Assembly: GCA_044226655.1 (NCBI GenBank)
Contig: JBGAGO010000002.1
Coordinates: 62,001-126,000, forward strand
Source: JBEVOS01 sp044226655
Lineage (GTDB): Bacteria > Pseudomonadota > Alphaproteobacteria > Caulobacterales > Aquidulcibacteraceae
Length of the DNA stretch: 64,000 nucleotides
Direction: 5' to 3'
Position numbers and translations under genes: made by a program. Every line of letters starts with the position of its first letter. Positions within the stretch are counted from its first letter, which is position 1. Below are positions 24,650 to 35,909 of the stretch, one piece after another. The notes under the pieces were generated by a model, which worked only from the letters and a program-made list of their open reading frames with translations, was not told the DNA's origin and ran no database searches.

Positions 24650-24653
<4 letters not shown>
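24387..24653 (+). CDS. sdhE: Succinate dehydrogenase assembly factor SdhE
   Basis: 88 aa. The small helical FAD-assembly factor has the signature RGxxE in 'WRRGFRELDLLMG', followed by 'LDEFERLLEAPDQDVYAWI'. It promotes flavinylation of SdhA. Its stop overlaps the mfd start as GTGA. The sdhE-mfd-recG neighbourhood is common in alphaproteobacteria. Confidence 0.92.
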
Positions 24654-28144
<3,491 letters not shown>

Positions 28145-28162
28145 TCGGCTAGGCTCGCAGCG

Positions 28163-30265
28163 ATGTCCGAGGCGACTCAACCCGCCGCCGATCCGCTCGC
28201 CGCGGTGCTCGCGCCCGCGCGCGCGCCCAAGGGCGTGCGCAAGGAGACCATAGAGCTCATCGCCAAAGTGGCGGGCGGGCCGCTGGCGCGCGATCTGCTT
28301 TTGCTGGCGCCGCACAGCGCCATCAACCGCGGCAATATCGTGCCAATCGCGGAAACGCGCGAAGGCGAGATCGCCACCATCGAGGCGGAGATCGATGCGC
28401 ATATTCCGCCATTCAAAACGAACCTGCCCTATCGCGTGCGCCTGCGCGACGAGTCCGGATTTCTGTCCGCCGCCTATTTCCGCGCGAAACCCGACATGAT
28501 GCAGCGCATGTGGCCGATCGGACAGAAGCGCCTCGTGAGCGGCAAGGTCGATCTCTACAACGGCGAGCGGCAGATGCTGCACCCGGACCACGTCGTCGAC
28601 CCTGCGAAGGGCGAAGCGCCGCCTGAGATCGAGCCAGTCTATCCGCTCACAGCCGGCCTGCCTGGCCGCACGTTGCAACGCGCCGTCCAACTCGCGCTCG
28701 ACGCGACGCCCGATCTCCCCGAATGGCTCGATGCGAGCACCGTGCGCGCACGCGCCTGGCCAAGCTTTCGCGCCGCACTGGAACGGATGCATCGGCCTCA
28801 AGCCGTCGCGGACATCGACGCTGGGTCGCCGTTCCGCACGCGGCTCGCCTATGACGAATTGTTCGCGCGCCAATGCGCGCTGCGTCTGCGCCGCGCCGTG
28901 CGGCGGGAGACGCAAGGCCGCGCCGTCATCGGCGATGATCGGCTGGCCAGGCGCATCCTTACATCGCTGCCCTTCACACCCACTGGTGCGCAAACGCGCG
29001 CCGTCGCGCAGATTTCCGCCGATATGGCGCAGAGCGCGCCCATGCTGCGGCTGCTGCAAGGCGATGTGGGGTCGGGGAAAACCCTGGTCGCGGCGCTCGC
29101 CATGGCGCGCGCCGCCGAAGCGGGCCTGCAAAGCGCGCTCATGGCGCCGACCGATATTCTGGCGCGCCAGCACGCGCGCACGCTCGAGCCTTATCTCTCC
29201 GCCGCCGGCATTGAGATGGCCGTGCTCACCGGCCGCGACAAAGGCAAGGCGCGGGCGGACATTCTGGCGCGGCTCGCATCCGGCGCGCTGAGCGTCGTGA
29301 TCGGCACGCATGCATTGTTTCAAGAGAACGTCGCCTTTCACGATCTCGCGCTGATCGTCATCGATGAGCAGCATCGCTTCGGCGTCTCCGACCGCATGCG
29401 TCTGGTGAGCAAAGGCGCCAATCCGCACGTGCTGGTGATGAGCGCGACGCCGATCCCGCGCACGCTTGCGCTCGCGGTCCATGGCGACATGGATATTTCG
29501 GTTCTCGATGAAAAGCCGCCCGGCCGCCAACCCATCAGCACCGTCGCCATGCCCGTAACGCGCGCCGACGAGGTGGCCGATCGCATCGCGGAGGTCGCGA
29601 GGAATGGCGAGCGCACCTATTGGGTCTGCCCGCTCATCGAGGAAAGCGAAGCGGTCGACTACGCCGCTGTGGAAAGCCGCTACGAGATTTTGCGCGAGCG
29701 CTTCGGCGCTGGAGTCGAAATCCTTCATGGGCGCATGAGTCCGAGCGCGCGCGAAGCGGCCATGGAGCGGTTCCGCTCGGGCGACGCCTTCCTGCTGGTC
29801 GCGACCACCGTCATCGAGGTCGGCGTCGACGTGCCGGAAGCCTCCATCATGGTGATCGAGCAGGCCGAGCGCTTCGGACTTGCGCAGCTGCACCAATTGC
29901 GCGGCCGGGTAGGCCGCGGCGGTCTGCGCGGCGCATGCGTCTTGCTGTGGCGCCCGCCGCTCGGCGAAATCGCCAAAGAGCGTCTAGATGCGCTGCGGCG
30001 CACCGAGGATGGCTTCGCCATCTCCGAGATCGACTACAAGATGCGCGGCGCGGGCGACGTGCTCGGCCTCCAGCAGAGCGGGCTGCCGCCCTTCCGCCTG
30101 GTATCCCCAGAAATCCACGGCGGCATGCTGATGGAGGCCGACAAAGAGGCGCGCCTTGCGGTTGAGCGTGATCCAACGCTCGCGTCGGCGAAGGGCGCGG
30201 CGACGCGCCTTGCTCTGCGCCTGTTCGGCTACGAAGAAGCGGCGGCTCTCGCCCGCTCCGGCTGA
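28163..30265 (+). CDS. recG: ATP-dependent DNA helicase RecG
   Basis: 700 aa. N-terminal wedge/OB region ('LPYRVRLRDESGFLSAAYF'), then superfamily 2 helicase motifs: Walker A 'GDVGSGKTLVAAL', 'APTDILARQHARTL', DEQH in 'IVIDEQHRFGV', 'MSATPIPRTLAL' and 'QLRGRVGRGG'. It regresses stalled forks and unwinds branched DNA. It lies 18 bases after mfd and is probably cotranscribed. Confidence 0.96.
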   Translation: MSEATQPAADPLAAVLAPARAPKGVRKETIELIAKVAGGPLARDLLLLAPHSAINRGNIVPIAETREGEIATIEAEIDAHIPPFKTNLPYRVRLRDESGFLSAAYFRAKPDMMQRMWPIGQKRLVSGKVDLYNGERQMLHPDHVVDPAKGEAPPEIEPVYPLTAGLPGRTLQRAVQLALDATPDLPEWLDASTVRARAWPSFRAALERMHRPQAVADIDAGSPFRTRLAYDELFARQCALRLRRAVRRETQGRAVIGDDRLARRILTSLPFTPTGAQTRAVAQISADMAQSAPMLRLLQGDVGSGKTLVAALAMARAAEAGLQSALMAPTDILARQHARTLEPYLSAAGIEMAVLTGRDKGKARADILARLASGALSVVIGTHALFQENVAFHDLALIVIDEQHRFGVSDRMRLVSKGANPHVLVMSATPIPRTLALAVHGDMDISVLDEKPPGRQPISTVAMPVTRADEVADRIAEVARNGERTYWVCPLIEESEAVDYAAVESRYEILRERFGAGVEILHGRMSPSAREAAMERFRSGDAFLLVATTVIEVGVDVPEASIMVIEQAERFGLAQLHQLRGRVGRGGLRGACVLLWRPPLGEIAKERLDALRRTEDGFAISEIDYKMRGAGDVLGLQQSGLPPFRLVSPEIHGGMLMEADKEARLAVERDPTLASAKGAATRLALRLFGYEEAAALARSG

Positions 30266-30433
30266 GCTCCCCTCTCGGGCGAAAGCGACGCGTCGGCGCC
30301 ACAGCGCCAGAACATTCGTTAACCGTTCCCGGCAACGGGTTGAGTTGCTTGAATTCGCATCCTTTATCAGCGCCATCGCGCTGGCCGGCGCCTCCGCGCC
30401 GGGCGCCCAGCCGCGCTTTCGATAGGACGCAGA

Positions 30434-31204
30434 ATGCGTATTCGCACCCTTGTGGCGGCCGCCATCGCAGCAGTCACGCTTTCGGCCGGGACGGCGTCCG
30501 CCGAAACGGCCCTCTCCCTTTATGTGAACGGTCATGTGGATTGGTCGGATCTCGATTCCGGCGCCGGTGACGACGACTTCACCAATGGCGGCATCGGCGG
30601 CGCGGCGGCGTTCGCGGTCGGCCATCACGTCGGCGTGCAGGTGGACGCGGACTACACCGCCGTCGATTCCGATCTGTCGGACGATGACGTGTTCTCCGGT
30701 ACGGCTCACCTCTTCTACCGCACCTCGGCCGGCCTGATCGGCGGCTTCATCGGCGCGGCGTCCGTTGACGGCGACACCGCCTGGGGCGGCGGCGTCGAAG
30801 GCGAGAAATATCTCGAAAACTGGACGCTCGGCGGCGCGCTGACCTACGCCACGATCGACGATCAAGACGTCGATTTCTGGCAGCTCGGCGGCCACGCCCG
30901 CTATTTCTACAACGAAAACCTGTCGACCTCGATCGATGCCGGCTACGGCCAGATCAATCCGGACGTCGGTGACGATTCGGACGTGTGGAATGTCGGCGTT
31001 GGCGTCGGCTACCAATTGAGCACGATCCCGGTCAGCTTCGGCGCACACGTGGGCTACTTCTCCGCGGATGACGCCGACATCGACGGCACGACGGTTTCGC
31101 TCAGCATCGGCTACACGTTCACGGGTGAAAGCCTGCATGAGCGTGATCGCACGGGCGCGAGCCAAGGTGGATTCCTGAGCTCGATCGTGGGCGCGATTCT
31201 CTAA
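30434..31204 (+). CDS. Acidic outer-membrane beta-barrel protein
   Basis: 256 aa. Signal peptide (about 1-23, 'AGTASA'), then repeated amphipathic strands of 9-11 residues with Gly/aromatic patterning ('GGHARYFYNENLSTSIDAGY', 'GVGVGYQLSTIPVSFGAHVG') separated by Asp-rich loops. It looks like a small porin-like or OmpA-N-like barrel with about 8-10 strands. The C-terminal tail after 'IGYTFTG' is not the usual terminal Phe strand. A terminator follows directly. Function unknown; acidic loops might bind cations. Confidence 0.65.
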   Translation: MRIRTLVAAAIAAVTLSAGTASAETALSLYVNGHVDWSDLDSGAGDDDFTNGGIGGAAAFAVGHHVGVQVDADYTAVDSDLSDDDVFSGTAHLFYRTSAGLIGGFIGAASVDGDTAWGGGVEGEKYLENWTLGGALTYATIDDQDVDFWQLGGHARYFYNENLSTSIDAGYGQINPDVGDDSDVWNVGVGVGYQLSTIPVSFGAHVGYFSADDADIDGTTVSLSIGYTFTGESLHERDRTGASQGGFLSSIVGAIL

Positions 31205-31237
31205 TCGCAACCGCTCAGCATCGGGTGAGACGGGAGG

Positions 31238-31268
31238 GCGGCCGAGCAATCGGCCGCTCTTTCGTTTT
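31238..31268 (+). terminator. Intrinsic terminator after the barrel gene
   Basis: GCGGCCG/CGGCCGC stem (31238-31244 with 31251-31257), loop AGCAAT, followed by TCTTTCGTTTT. It sits between two convergent genes. Confidence 0.85.
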
Positions 31269-31273
31269 GCGCC

Positions 31274-32257
31274 CTAGAGATTTGGGTCGTTGGTCGCGAG
31301 ATAGCGCGCCGCATAGTCGGCGACGCCGTCTTCGATCGATGTGAACGGCGCATCATAGCCGAGCGCGCGCAGCCGGCTCATATCGGCCTCTGTAAAGTAC
31401 TGGTAGCGCGCGCGAATGGCCTCCGGCGTATCGACGAAGTGCACGTCCGGCGCGCGATCGAGCGCGGCGAAGAGCGCGCGAGAGAGATCGATGAAGCTGC
31501 GCGCCTGGCCCGTGCCCACATTGAGAATGCCGCCCTGCACATTGTTCGCGAGCAGCCAATCGATCACCGCGGCGCAATCCCTCACGTAGACGAAATCGCG
31601 TAACTGGCCGCCATCGGCGTAGTTTGGATTGTGCGATTTGAAGAGCGTCACCGCTTTGCCAGCCGCGACGGCGGGATACATGTGCGCGACGACGCTCTTC
31701 TGGGCGCCCTTATGTTGCTCATTGGGGCCATAGACGTTGAAGAATTTGAGGCCCGACCATGCGGGCGGCGCGCGCCTCGCCGCGGCGCTCTTCAACGCAT
31801 AAAGATCAAACGCCTTTTTAGACCAGCCATACGCGTTGAGCGGCGTCAGGCGGCTATTCGCGCCGAGATCATTTGAATCGATGAAGCCTTCGGCGCCGTC
31901 GCCATAGGTCGCCGCCGAGGACGCGTAGATGAAAGGGCGCCGGTGCGCCGTGCACCAATCCCAAAGCTGGCGCGACAGCGTGATATTGGTGCGGGTGATG
32001 AGCTCCATATCGAGTTCGGTCGTGGTCGAGATCGCGCCCATGTGGACGATCGCATCGACGTCGTTGCGCGCCAGAAAGTCAGGCAGATCGTCCGGCGTCA
32101 CGAAGGGCGTTTCGGGGCGCTTGGCCACATTGGCGGCGCGCTGATCGCCGGGCTGAAGCGGCAGGTCGCAGATCGCCACCGCCGTGCGCTGCGCCAGCCG
32201 CGCGGCCACGTTCGAGCCGATGAACCCTGCCCCGCCCGTGATCAGCACCAATCCCAT
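31274..32257 (-). CDS. hldD: ADP-L-glycero-D-manno-heptose 6-epimerase
   Basis: About 327 aa. Short-chain dehydrogenase/epimerase that makes the heptose donor of LPS inner core. NAD(P) motif 'LITGGAGFIGSNVAARL'; catalytic 'SSAATYGDG' and Tyr-x3-Lys in 'YGWSKKAFD'; 'FNVYGPNEQHKGAQKSVVAH' is specific to HldD. I chose the ATG at 32257 because GGAG lies five bases upstream; the GTG at 32281 would add eight residues. It is divergent from the sulfurtransferase at 32431. Confidence 0.93.
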   Translation of the reverse strand: MGLVLITGGAGFIGSNVAARLAQRTAVAICDLPLQPGDQRAANVAKRPETPFVTPDDLPDFLARNDVDAIVHMGAISTTTELDMELITRTNITLSRQLWDWCTAHRRPFIYASSAATYGDGAEGFIDSNDLGANSRLTPLNAYGWSKKAFDLYALKSAAARRAPPAWSGLKFFNVYGPNEQHKGAQKSVVAHMYPAVAAGKAVTLFKSHNPNYADGGQLRDFVYVRDCAAVIDWLLANNVQGGILNVGTGQARSFIDLSRALFAALDRAPDVHFVDTPEAIRARYQYFTEADMSRLRALGYDAPFTSIEDGVADYAARYLATNDPNL

Positions 32258-32430
32258 CGCGGCTCCATCGCCTCCCGCCACGACGAGCGCAAGCCAATGC
32301 CCCAGAAAGCCGTCTGAGGCGCATTGGCGACGTTTCAGGCGCCGCAGCGACGCCCGCGCACCGCCGCCCGCCCGCCATTGATGCGCCCGCCGCAGCGCCC
32401 TAGCGTGCGCGCAATCAAGGGAGAGGTTCG

Positions 32431-33288
32431 GTGTCGGAACGTGACGATCCGCTCGTAAGCGCAGATTGGCTGGCCCAGCATTTGGAAGCGCCGGATTTGC
32501 GCATTCTCGACGCCACTTGGTTCCTTCCGAACGACGGGCGCGATGCGCGGGCGCTCTACGCCGACAAGCGGCTGCCGGGCGCCCTTTTCTTCGACATCGA
32601 CGAGATCGCCGACACCGATTCGCCGCTGCCCCACATGCTGCCCTCGCCCGAAAAATTCGCGTCGCGGCTGCGGCGCATGGGCGTGGGCGATGGCGCGCGC
32701 ATCGTCGTCTACGACACGCATGGCCTGTTCTCGGCTGCCCGCGTCTGGTGGATGTTTCGCGCCATGGGCCATGAGGATGTCGCGGTGCTCGATGGCGGAT
32801 TGCCCGCTTGGGAGCGCGCCGGCCACCCGATTGAATCCGGACCGCCCGAGCGACGCCAGGAACGCCATTTCACCGCCCGCTATCGCGCCGATCTCGTGCG
32901 CGATGTCGAGGATATGAAATTTGCGGTCGATAAGGGCCGTCCGTTGATCCTGGACGCGCGCGCGCCGACGCGGTTCGCAGGCGAGGAGGCCGAGCCGCGC
33001 CCCGGCGTGCGCAGCGGCCACATTCCGGGCGCGGTGAACGTTCCCTACGCATCGCTGCTCGACGGTGAGAAGAGGCTGAAGCCGGTAGCGGAGCTCAGCC
33101 GCATATTCGAAGAGGCCGGCGTCTCGCCGAAGACGCGCGTCGTCGCGATGTGCGGATCCGGCGTGACGGCGGCGGTGGTTGCGCTTGGGCTTGCGCGCAT
33201 CGGGCGCTGGGACGTTCCCATCTATGACGGCTCCTGGGCCGAATGGGGCGCGCGCGCCGATCTGCCGCTGCAGAAAGGGCCCGCCTGA
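32431..33288 (+). CDS. sseA: 3-mercaptopyruvate sulfurtransferase
   Basis: 285 aa, GTG start. Two rhodanese domains. The N-terminal inactive one has 'LPGALFFDIDEIADT' and 'VVYDTHGLFSAARVWWMFR'; the C-terminal catalytic one ends in the Cys loop 'CGSGVTA'. That loop sequence (CGSGVTA rather than CRxGx[RT]) favours mercaptopyruvate over thiosulfate. It is followed after 8 bases by cystathionine beta-lyase, so the pair handles sulfur amino acids. Confidence 0.92.
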   Translation: MSERDDPLVSADWLAQHLEAPDLRILDATWFLPNDGRDARALYADKRLPGALFFDIDEIADTDSPLPHMLPSPEKFASRLRRMGVGDGARIVVYDTHGLFSAARVWWMFRAMGHEDVAVLDGGLPAWERAGHPIESGPPERRQERHFTARYRADLVRDVEDMKFAVDKGRPLILDARAPTRFAGEEAEPRPGVRSGHIPGAVNVPYASLLDGEKRLKPVAELSRIFEEAGVSPKTRVVAMCGSGVTAAVVALGLARIGRWDVPIYDGSWAEWGARADLPLQKGPA

Positions 33289-33296
33289 CGCCCGCC

Positions 33297-34484
33297 ATGG
33301 CGAAGAAACTCAAAGACCTCGCTGGCCTCAAACCGGAGACGCGCCTCGCGCTCGCAGGGCGCGATCCGGCGCGCTTCGACGGCGCCGTCAATCCGGCCAT
33401 CCATCGCGCATCGACCTTGGTCATTCCCGAGGTCGCCGATCTCTACAACACGCCGAAGAAGACCTACGCGCTCGAAGGCATGGCGATCCAGGAGGCGCTG
33501 CGGGAGGCGCTTGTCGCCGTCGAAGGCGGCGCTGGCGCGATCCTGGCGCCTTCCGGCTTGTCCGCGTGCGCGCTCGCGCTGATGGCTTGCGCGAGGGACG
33601 ACGGCGAAATCCTGATGGTGGATTCCTGCTACGGCCCGACGCGGCGGCTGTGCGACACCATGCTCAAGCGTATGGGGTTGCGCACGCGCTATTACGATCC
33701 GCGCATCGGCGCCAGCATCGCCGATCTCATCTCCGAGGCGACCTGCGCCATCTTCCTCGAATCCCCCGGCTCATTGACCTTCGAAGTGCAAGACACGCCG
33801 GCGATCGCGGCCGCCGCGAAAGCGCGGAATGTCCCTACCATCATCGACAACACGTGGTCGGCTGGCGTTCATTTCAAACCGTTCGATCATGGCTGTGATC
33901 TGAGCGTTCAGGCGCTGACCAAATATCAGGGCGGTCATGCTGATTTTCTGCTCGGCGCCGTGCTTTCATCGACGCCCGCCTGGCAGGAGCGCATTCGCCA
34001 AGCCTACAAGCAGCTGGGGCTCGGCGCCGCGCCGGACGATAGCTATCTCGCCCTGCGCGGCATGCGCTCGATGCATGTGCGGCTCGCGGCGCAAAGCGCA
34101 TCCGCGCTGAAGATCGCCGGCTGGCTCGCCGCGCGGCCGGAAGTTGCGCGTGTGCTTCATCCCGCGCTCGAGAGCCATCCCGATCACGCCCTGTGGAAAC
34201 GCGACTTTTCAGGCGCCACGGCGCTCTTCGGCGTCATCTTGAATCCCGTCGCCGACGCGCCGCTGACAGAGATGCTGGAAAACCTCACGCTGTTCGCGAT
34301 GGGCTTCTCATGGGGCGGTTATGAGAGCCTCATCGTGCCGTGCGACGCCAACATCCAGCGCACAGCCACGACATGGCGCGCGGACGGGCCGCTCCTGCGC
34401 CTCTCGATCGGGCTTGAACATCCAGATGATTTGATCGCGGATCTTGAGGCGGGCTTTGCGCGCCTTGGCGCGCCTATTCCCTGA
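33297..34484 (+). CDS. metC: Cystathionine beta-lyase
   Basis: About 395 aa. Cys/Met metabolism PLP enzyme that cleaves cystathionine to homocysteine. The PLP lysine lies in 'QALTKYQGGHADFLLG'. 'IIDNTWSAGVHFKPFDHGCD' and the aromatic stacking residue region 'DSCYGPTRRLCD' are as in MetC. The start is the ATG at 33297 after the sseA stop. The last 11 bases overlap the convergent VOC gene. Confidence 0.92.
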   Translation: MAKKLKDLAGLKPETRLALAGRDPARFDGAVNPAIHRASTLVIPEVADLYNTPKKTYALEGMAIQEALREALVAVEGGAGAILAPSGLSACALALMACARDDGEILMVDSCYGPTRRLCDTMLKRMGLRTRYYDPRIGASIADLISEATCAIFLESPGSLTFEVQDTPAIAAAAKARNVPTIIDNTWSAGVHFKPFDHGCDLSVQALTKYQGGHADFLLGAVLSSTPAWQERIRQAYKQLGLGAAPDDSYLALRGMRSMHVRLAAQSASALKIAGWLAARPEVARVLHPALESHPDHALWKRDFSGATALFGVILNPVADAPLTEMLENLTLFAMGFSWGGYESLIVPCDANIQRTATTWRADGPLLRLSIGLEHPDDLIADLEAGFARLGAPIP

Positions 34485-34875
34485 AATTGGCTTCGATGCC
34501 GTTGCTGTCGGCGTCGATAAGAAACGCAGCGTAGTTGCCGCGCCCGCGATCGCGGGGCGCGCCATTGTCGCGCGCGCCGAGACTCAAACCAATGGCGTGA
34601 AACTGATCGACCGCGTCTTTCGTCGGCGCGCGGAAGGCGAGGTGGATGGCGCTCAGCCCCTCTCGCTGTTCCGCCCGCCACCAATCGGGTTTGCCCTTGG
34701 CGATGACGAAGAAAGGCGCCTTCGGCTCGGCGGTTCCGAACACCAACCATCCCGTTCCGTCCGGCTTGGAATGATCCTCCCACAATTGCACGCCAAGCGG
34801 CGCAAGCACCGCGACGTAGAACGCGCGCGCCGCCGCGAGATCGCCGCCGGTGTAGATTCCCATATGGTCGAACAT
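34474..34875 (-). CDS. VOC-family (glyoxalase/bleomycin-resistance-like) protein
   Basis: About 133 aa. One vicinal-oxygen-chelate unit: 'MFDHMGIYTGGDLAAARAFY' at the N-terminus with a metal-ligand His, 'AIHLAFRAPTKDAVDQFH' and 'NYAAFLIDADSNGIEANF' with the C-terminal ligand Glu. Substrate unknown; the family includes glyoxalases and antibiotic-binding proteins. I chose the ATG at 34875, the usual family start; an upstream codon at 34911 is possible. It overlaps convergent metC by 11 bases. Confidence 0.85.
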   Translation of the reverse strand: MFDHMGIYTGGDLAAARAFYVAVLAPLGVQLWEDHSKPDGTGWLVFGTAEPKAPFFVIAKGKPDWWRAEQREGLSAIHLAFRAPTKDAVDQFHAIGLSLGARDNGAPRDRGRGNYAAFLIDADSNGIEANFRE

Positions 34876-34927
34876 CCCACGTATGCTCGGATGCGCGCAT
34901 GTGGCCGTCAATGGCGCGGCAACCAGC

Positions 34928-35004
34928 TGGCGCGCCCGGCAGGACTTGAACCTGCAACCGTCCGCTTAGAAGGCGGATGCTCTATCCAGTTGAGCTACGG
35001 GCGC
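34928..35004 (-). tRNA. tRNA-Arg(UCU)
   Basis: 77 bases with encoded CCA. On the minus strand the acceptor GCGCCCG pairs with CGGGCGC, and the discriminator is G. The anticodon loop CTTCTAA contains TCT. D-arm 'AGCTCAACTGGATAGAGC' and T-loop 'GGTTCAAGTCC' are typical. It lies 16 bases from the complex I subunit gene on the same strand. Confidence 0.95.
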
Positions 35005-35020
35005 CATTGCCGATTGGCGC

Positions 35021-35326
35021 TCAGTGCGACCATGGCTCCTTGCGCGAAAACGCAAAGTTATCGCCGTAGGCCTTGATGACGCGTTTCAATTCGCGCGGCT
35101 CGATCACCTGATGGGGAATGGCGTGCTTGCGCGCGAACGCGATCGCCTGCTCACGGTCATCGAAATACATCCGCACCTGGCCGTCCGGATCTGTGGATGA
35201 GGTCCAGCCCATCAGGGCTTCGGGCCGCAGCGCCGCCGACGGCTCGAACTCAAGCACCCAGCGTCTCATGTTCGCCTTGCCCGATTGCATGGCATTTTTG
35301 GCCGGCCGGTAAATCCTTGCGAGCAT
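35021..35326 (-). CDS. NADH dehydrogenase accessory subunit, NDUFS4-like
   Basis: 101 aa. Matches the ETC complex I conserved region of NDUFS4-type subunits found in alphaproteobacteria and mitochondria: 'MLARIYRPAKNAMQSGKA', 'WVLEFEP', 'MGWTSSTDPDGQVRMYFDDR' and 'EAIAFARKHAIPHQV'. It binds the peripheral arm of complex I. It sits directly upstream of tRNA-Arg. The presence of this subunit supports an alphaproteobacterial origin. Confidence 0.9.
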   Translation of the reverse strand: MLARIYRPAKNAMQSGKANMRRWVLEFEPSAALRPEALMGWTSSTDPDGQVRMYFDDREQAIAFARKHAIPHQVIEPRELKRVIKAYGDNFAFSRKEPWSH

Positions 35327-35371
35327 CGTCGAACAAACTCCGCGCTCTGGCTACACGCGTGCGCGCGCAAT

Positions 35372-35407
35372 GAAAAGCGGGCGATCCCCGCGAGGGAACC
35401 GCCCGCT
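35372..35407 (-). terminator. Intrinsic terminator of the HU gene
   Basis: On the minus strand, stem AGCGGGCG/CGCCCGCT (outer arms 35400-35407 and 35376-35383) with further internal pairing is followed by TTTTCA. It lies 27 bases after the HU stop. Confidence 0.8.
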
Positions 35408-35433
35408 CATGCTGTTTATCGATCCGCCCTCGC

Positions 35434-35721
35434 TTAGCGCGCGGCGGCGCCATCGAGCGCTTCCTTGAGCGCTTTGCCAGGCTTGAAGCGCGCTTTCTTG
35501 CCGGCGGGCACCTTCACCTCTTGGCCGGTCTGCGGATTGCGCGCGACGCGCTCCGCTGTCGCCTTGACATCGAACACGCCGAAATTCGGAAGCCGGACAT
35601 CATCCCCATTGCGCAGCGCAAGCGTGATCGCGTCGAACACCGCATCGATCGCTTCGCCCGCTTTGGCGCGGGGCTCGTTCAGACGGTCGGCGACGGCGTT
35701 GACCAGTTCTGCTTTGTTCAC
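35434..35721 (-). CDS. hupB: DNA-binding protein HU
   Basis: 95 aa. Histone-like dimer. It starts 'MNKAELVNAVADRLN'. The core 'LPNFGVFDVKATAERVARNPQTG' includes the RNPQTG tip that intercalates DNA, and the tail is Lys-rich. It is downstream of lon in transcription, the typical lon-hupB order. A strong terminator follows. Confidence 0.97.
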   Translation of the reverse strand: MNKAELVNAVADRLNEPRAKAGEAIDAVFDAITLALRNGDDVRLPNFGVFDVKATAERVARNPQTGQEVKVPAGKKARFKPGKALKEALDGAAAR

Positions 35722-35845
35722 GTTGTTGACCCCCTCATTCTGATTGGCGCGCGATAAAGGCGCCCGTCGGCGCCCTTGTCAAAGGGGCGTCTCCGCGCGG
35801 CAGCTCAGCGAAATTCCAGAGCCAGAAGCGCACGTTCCATGCGCG

Positions 35846-35884
35846 AAAAGGGCGCGCGTGCGGTCAATCGTGCACGCGCGCCCT
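35846..35884 (-). terminator. Intrinsic terminator of lon
   Basis: A 13-bp perfect stem (35849-35861 with 35872-35884), loop GGTCAATCGT, and on the minus strand TTTT after the stem. It lies 26 bases downstream of the lon stop and separates lon from hupB. Confidence 0.85.
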
Positions 35885-35909
35885 CAGTCTTTCAGCGGCG
35901 ATTCGCCCG

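Noticed and set aside
33179..33898. Plus-strand open frame across sseA/metC
   Set aside because: It is out of frame with two well-supported genes and is Arg-rich, like other GC shadows.
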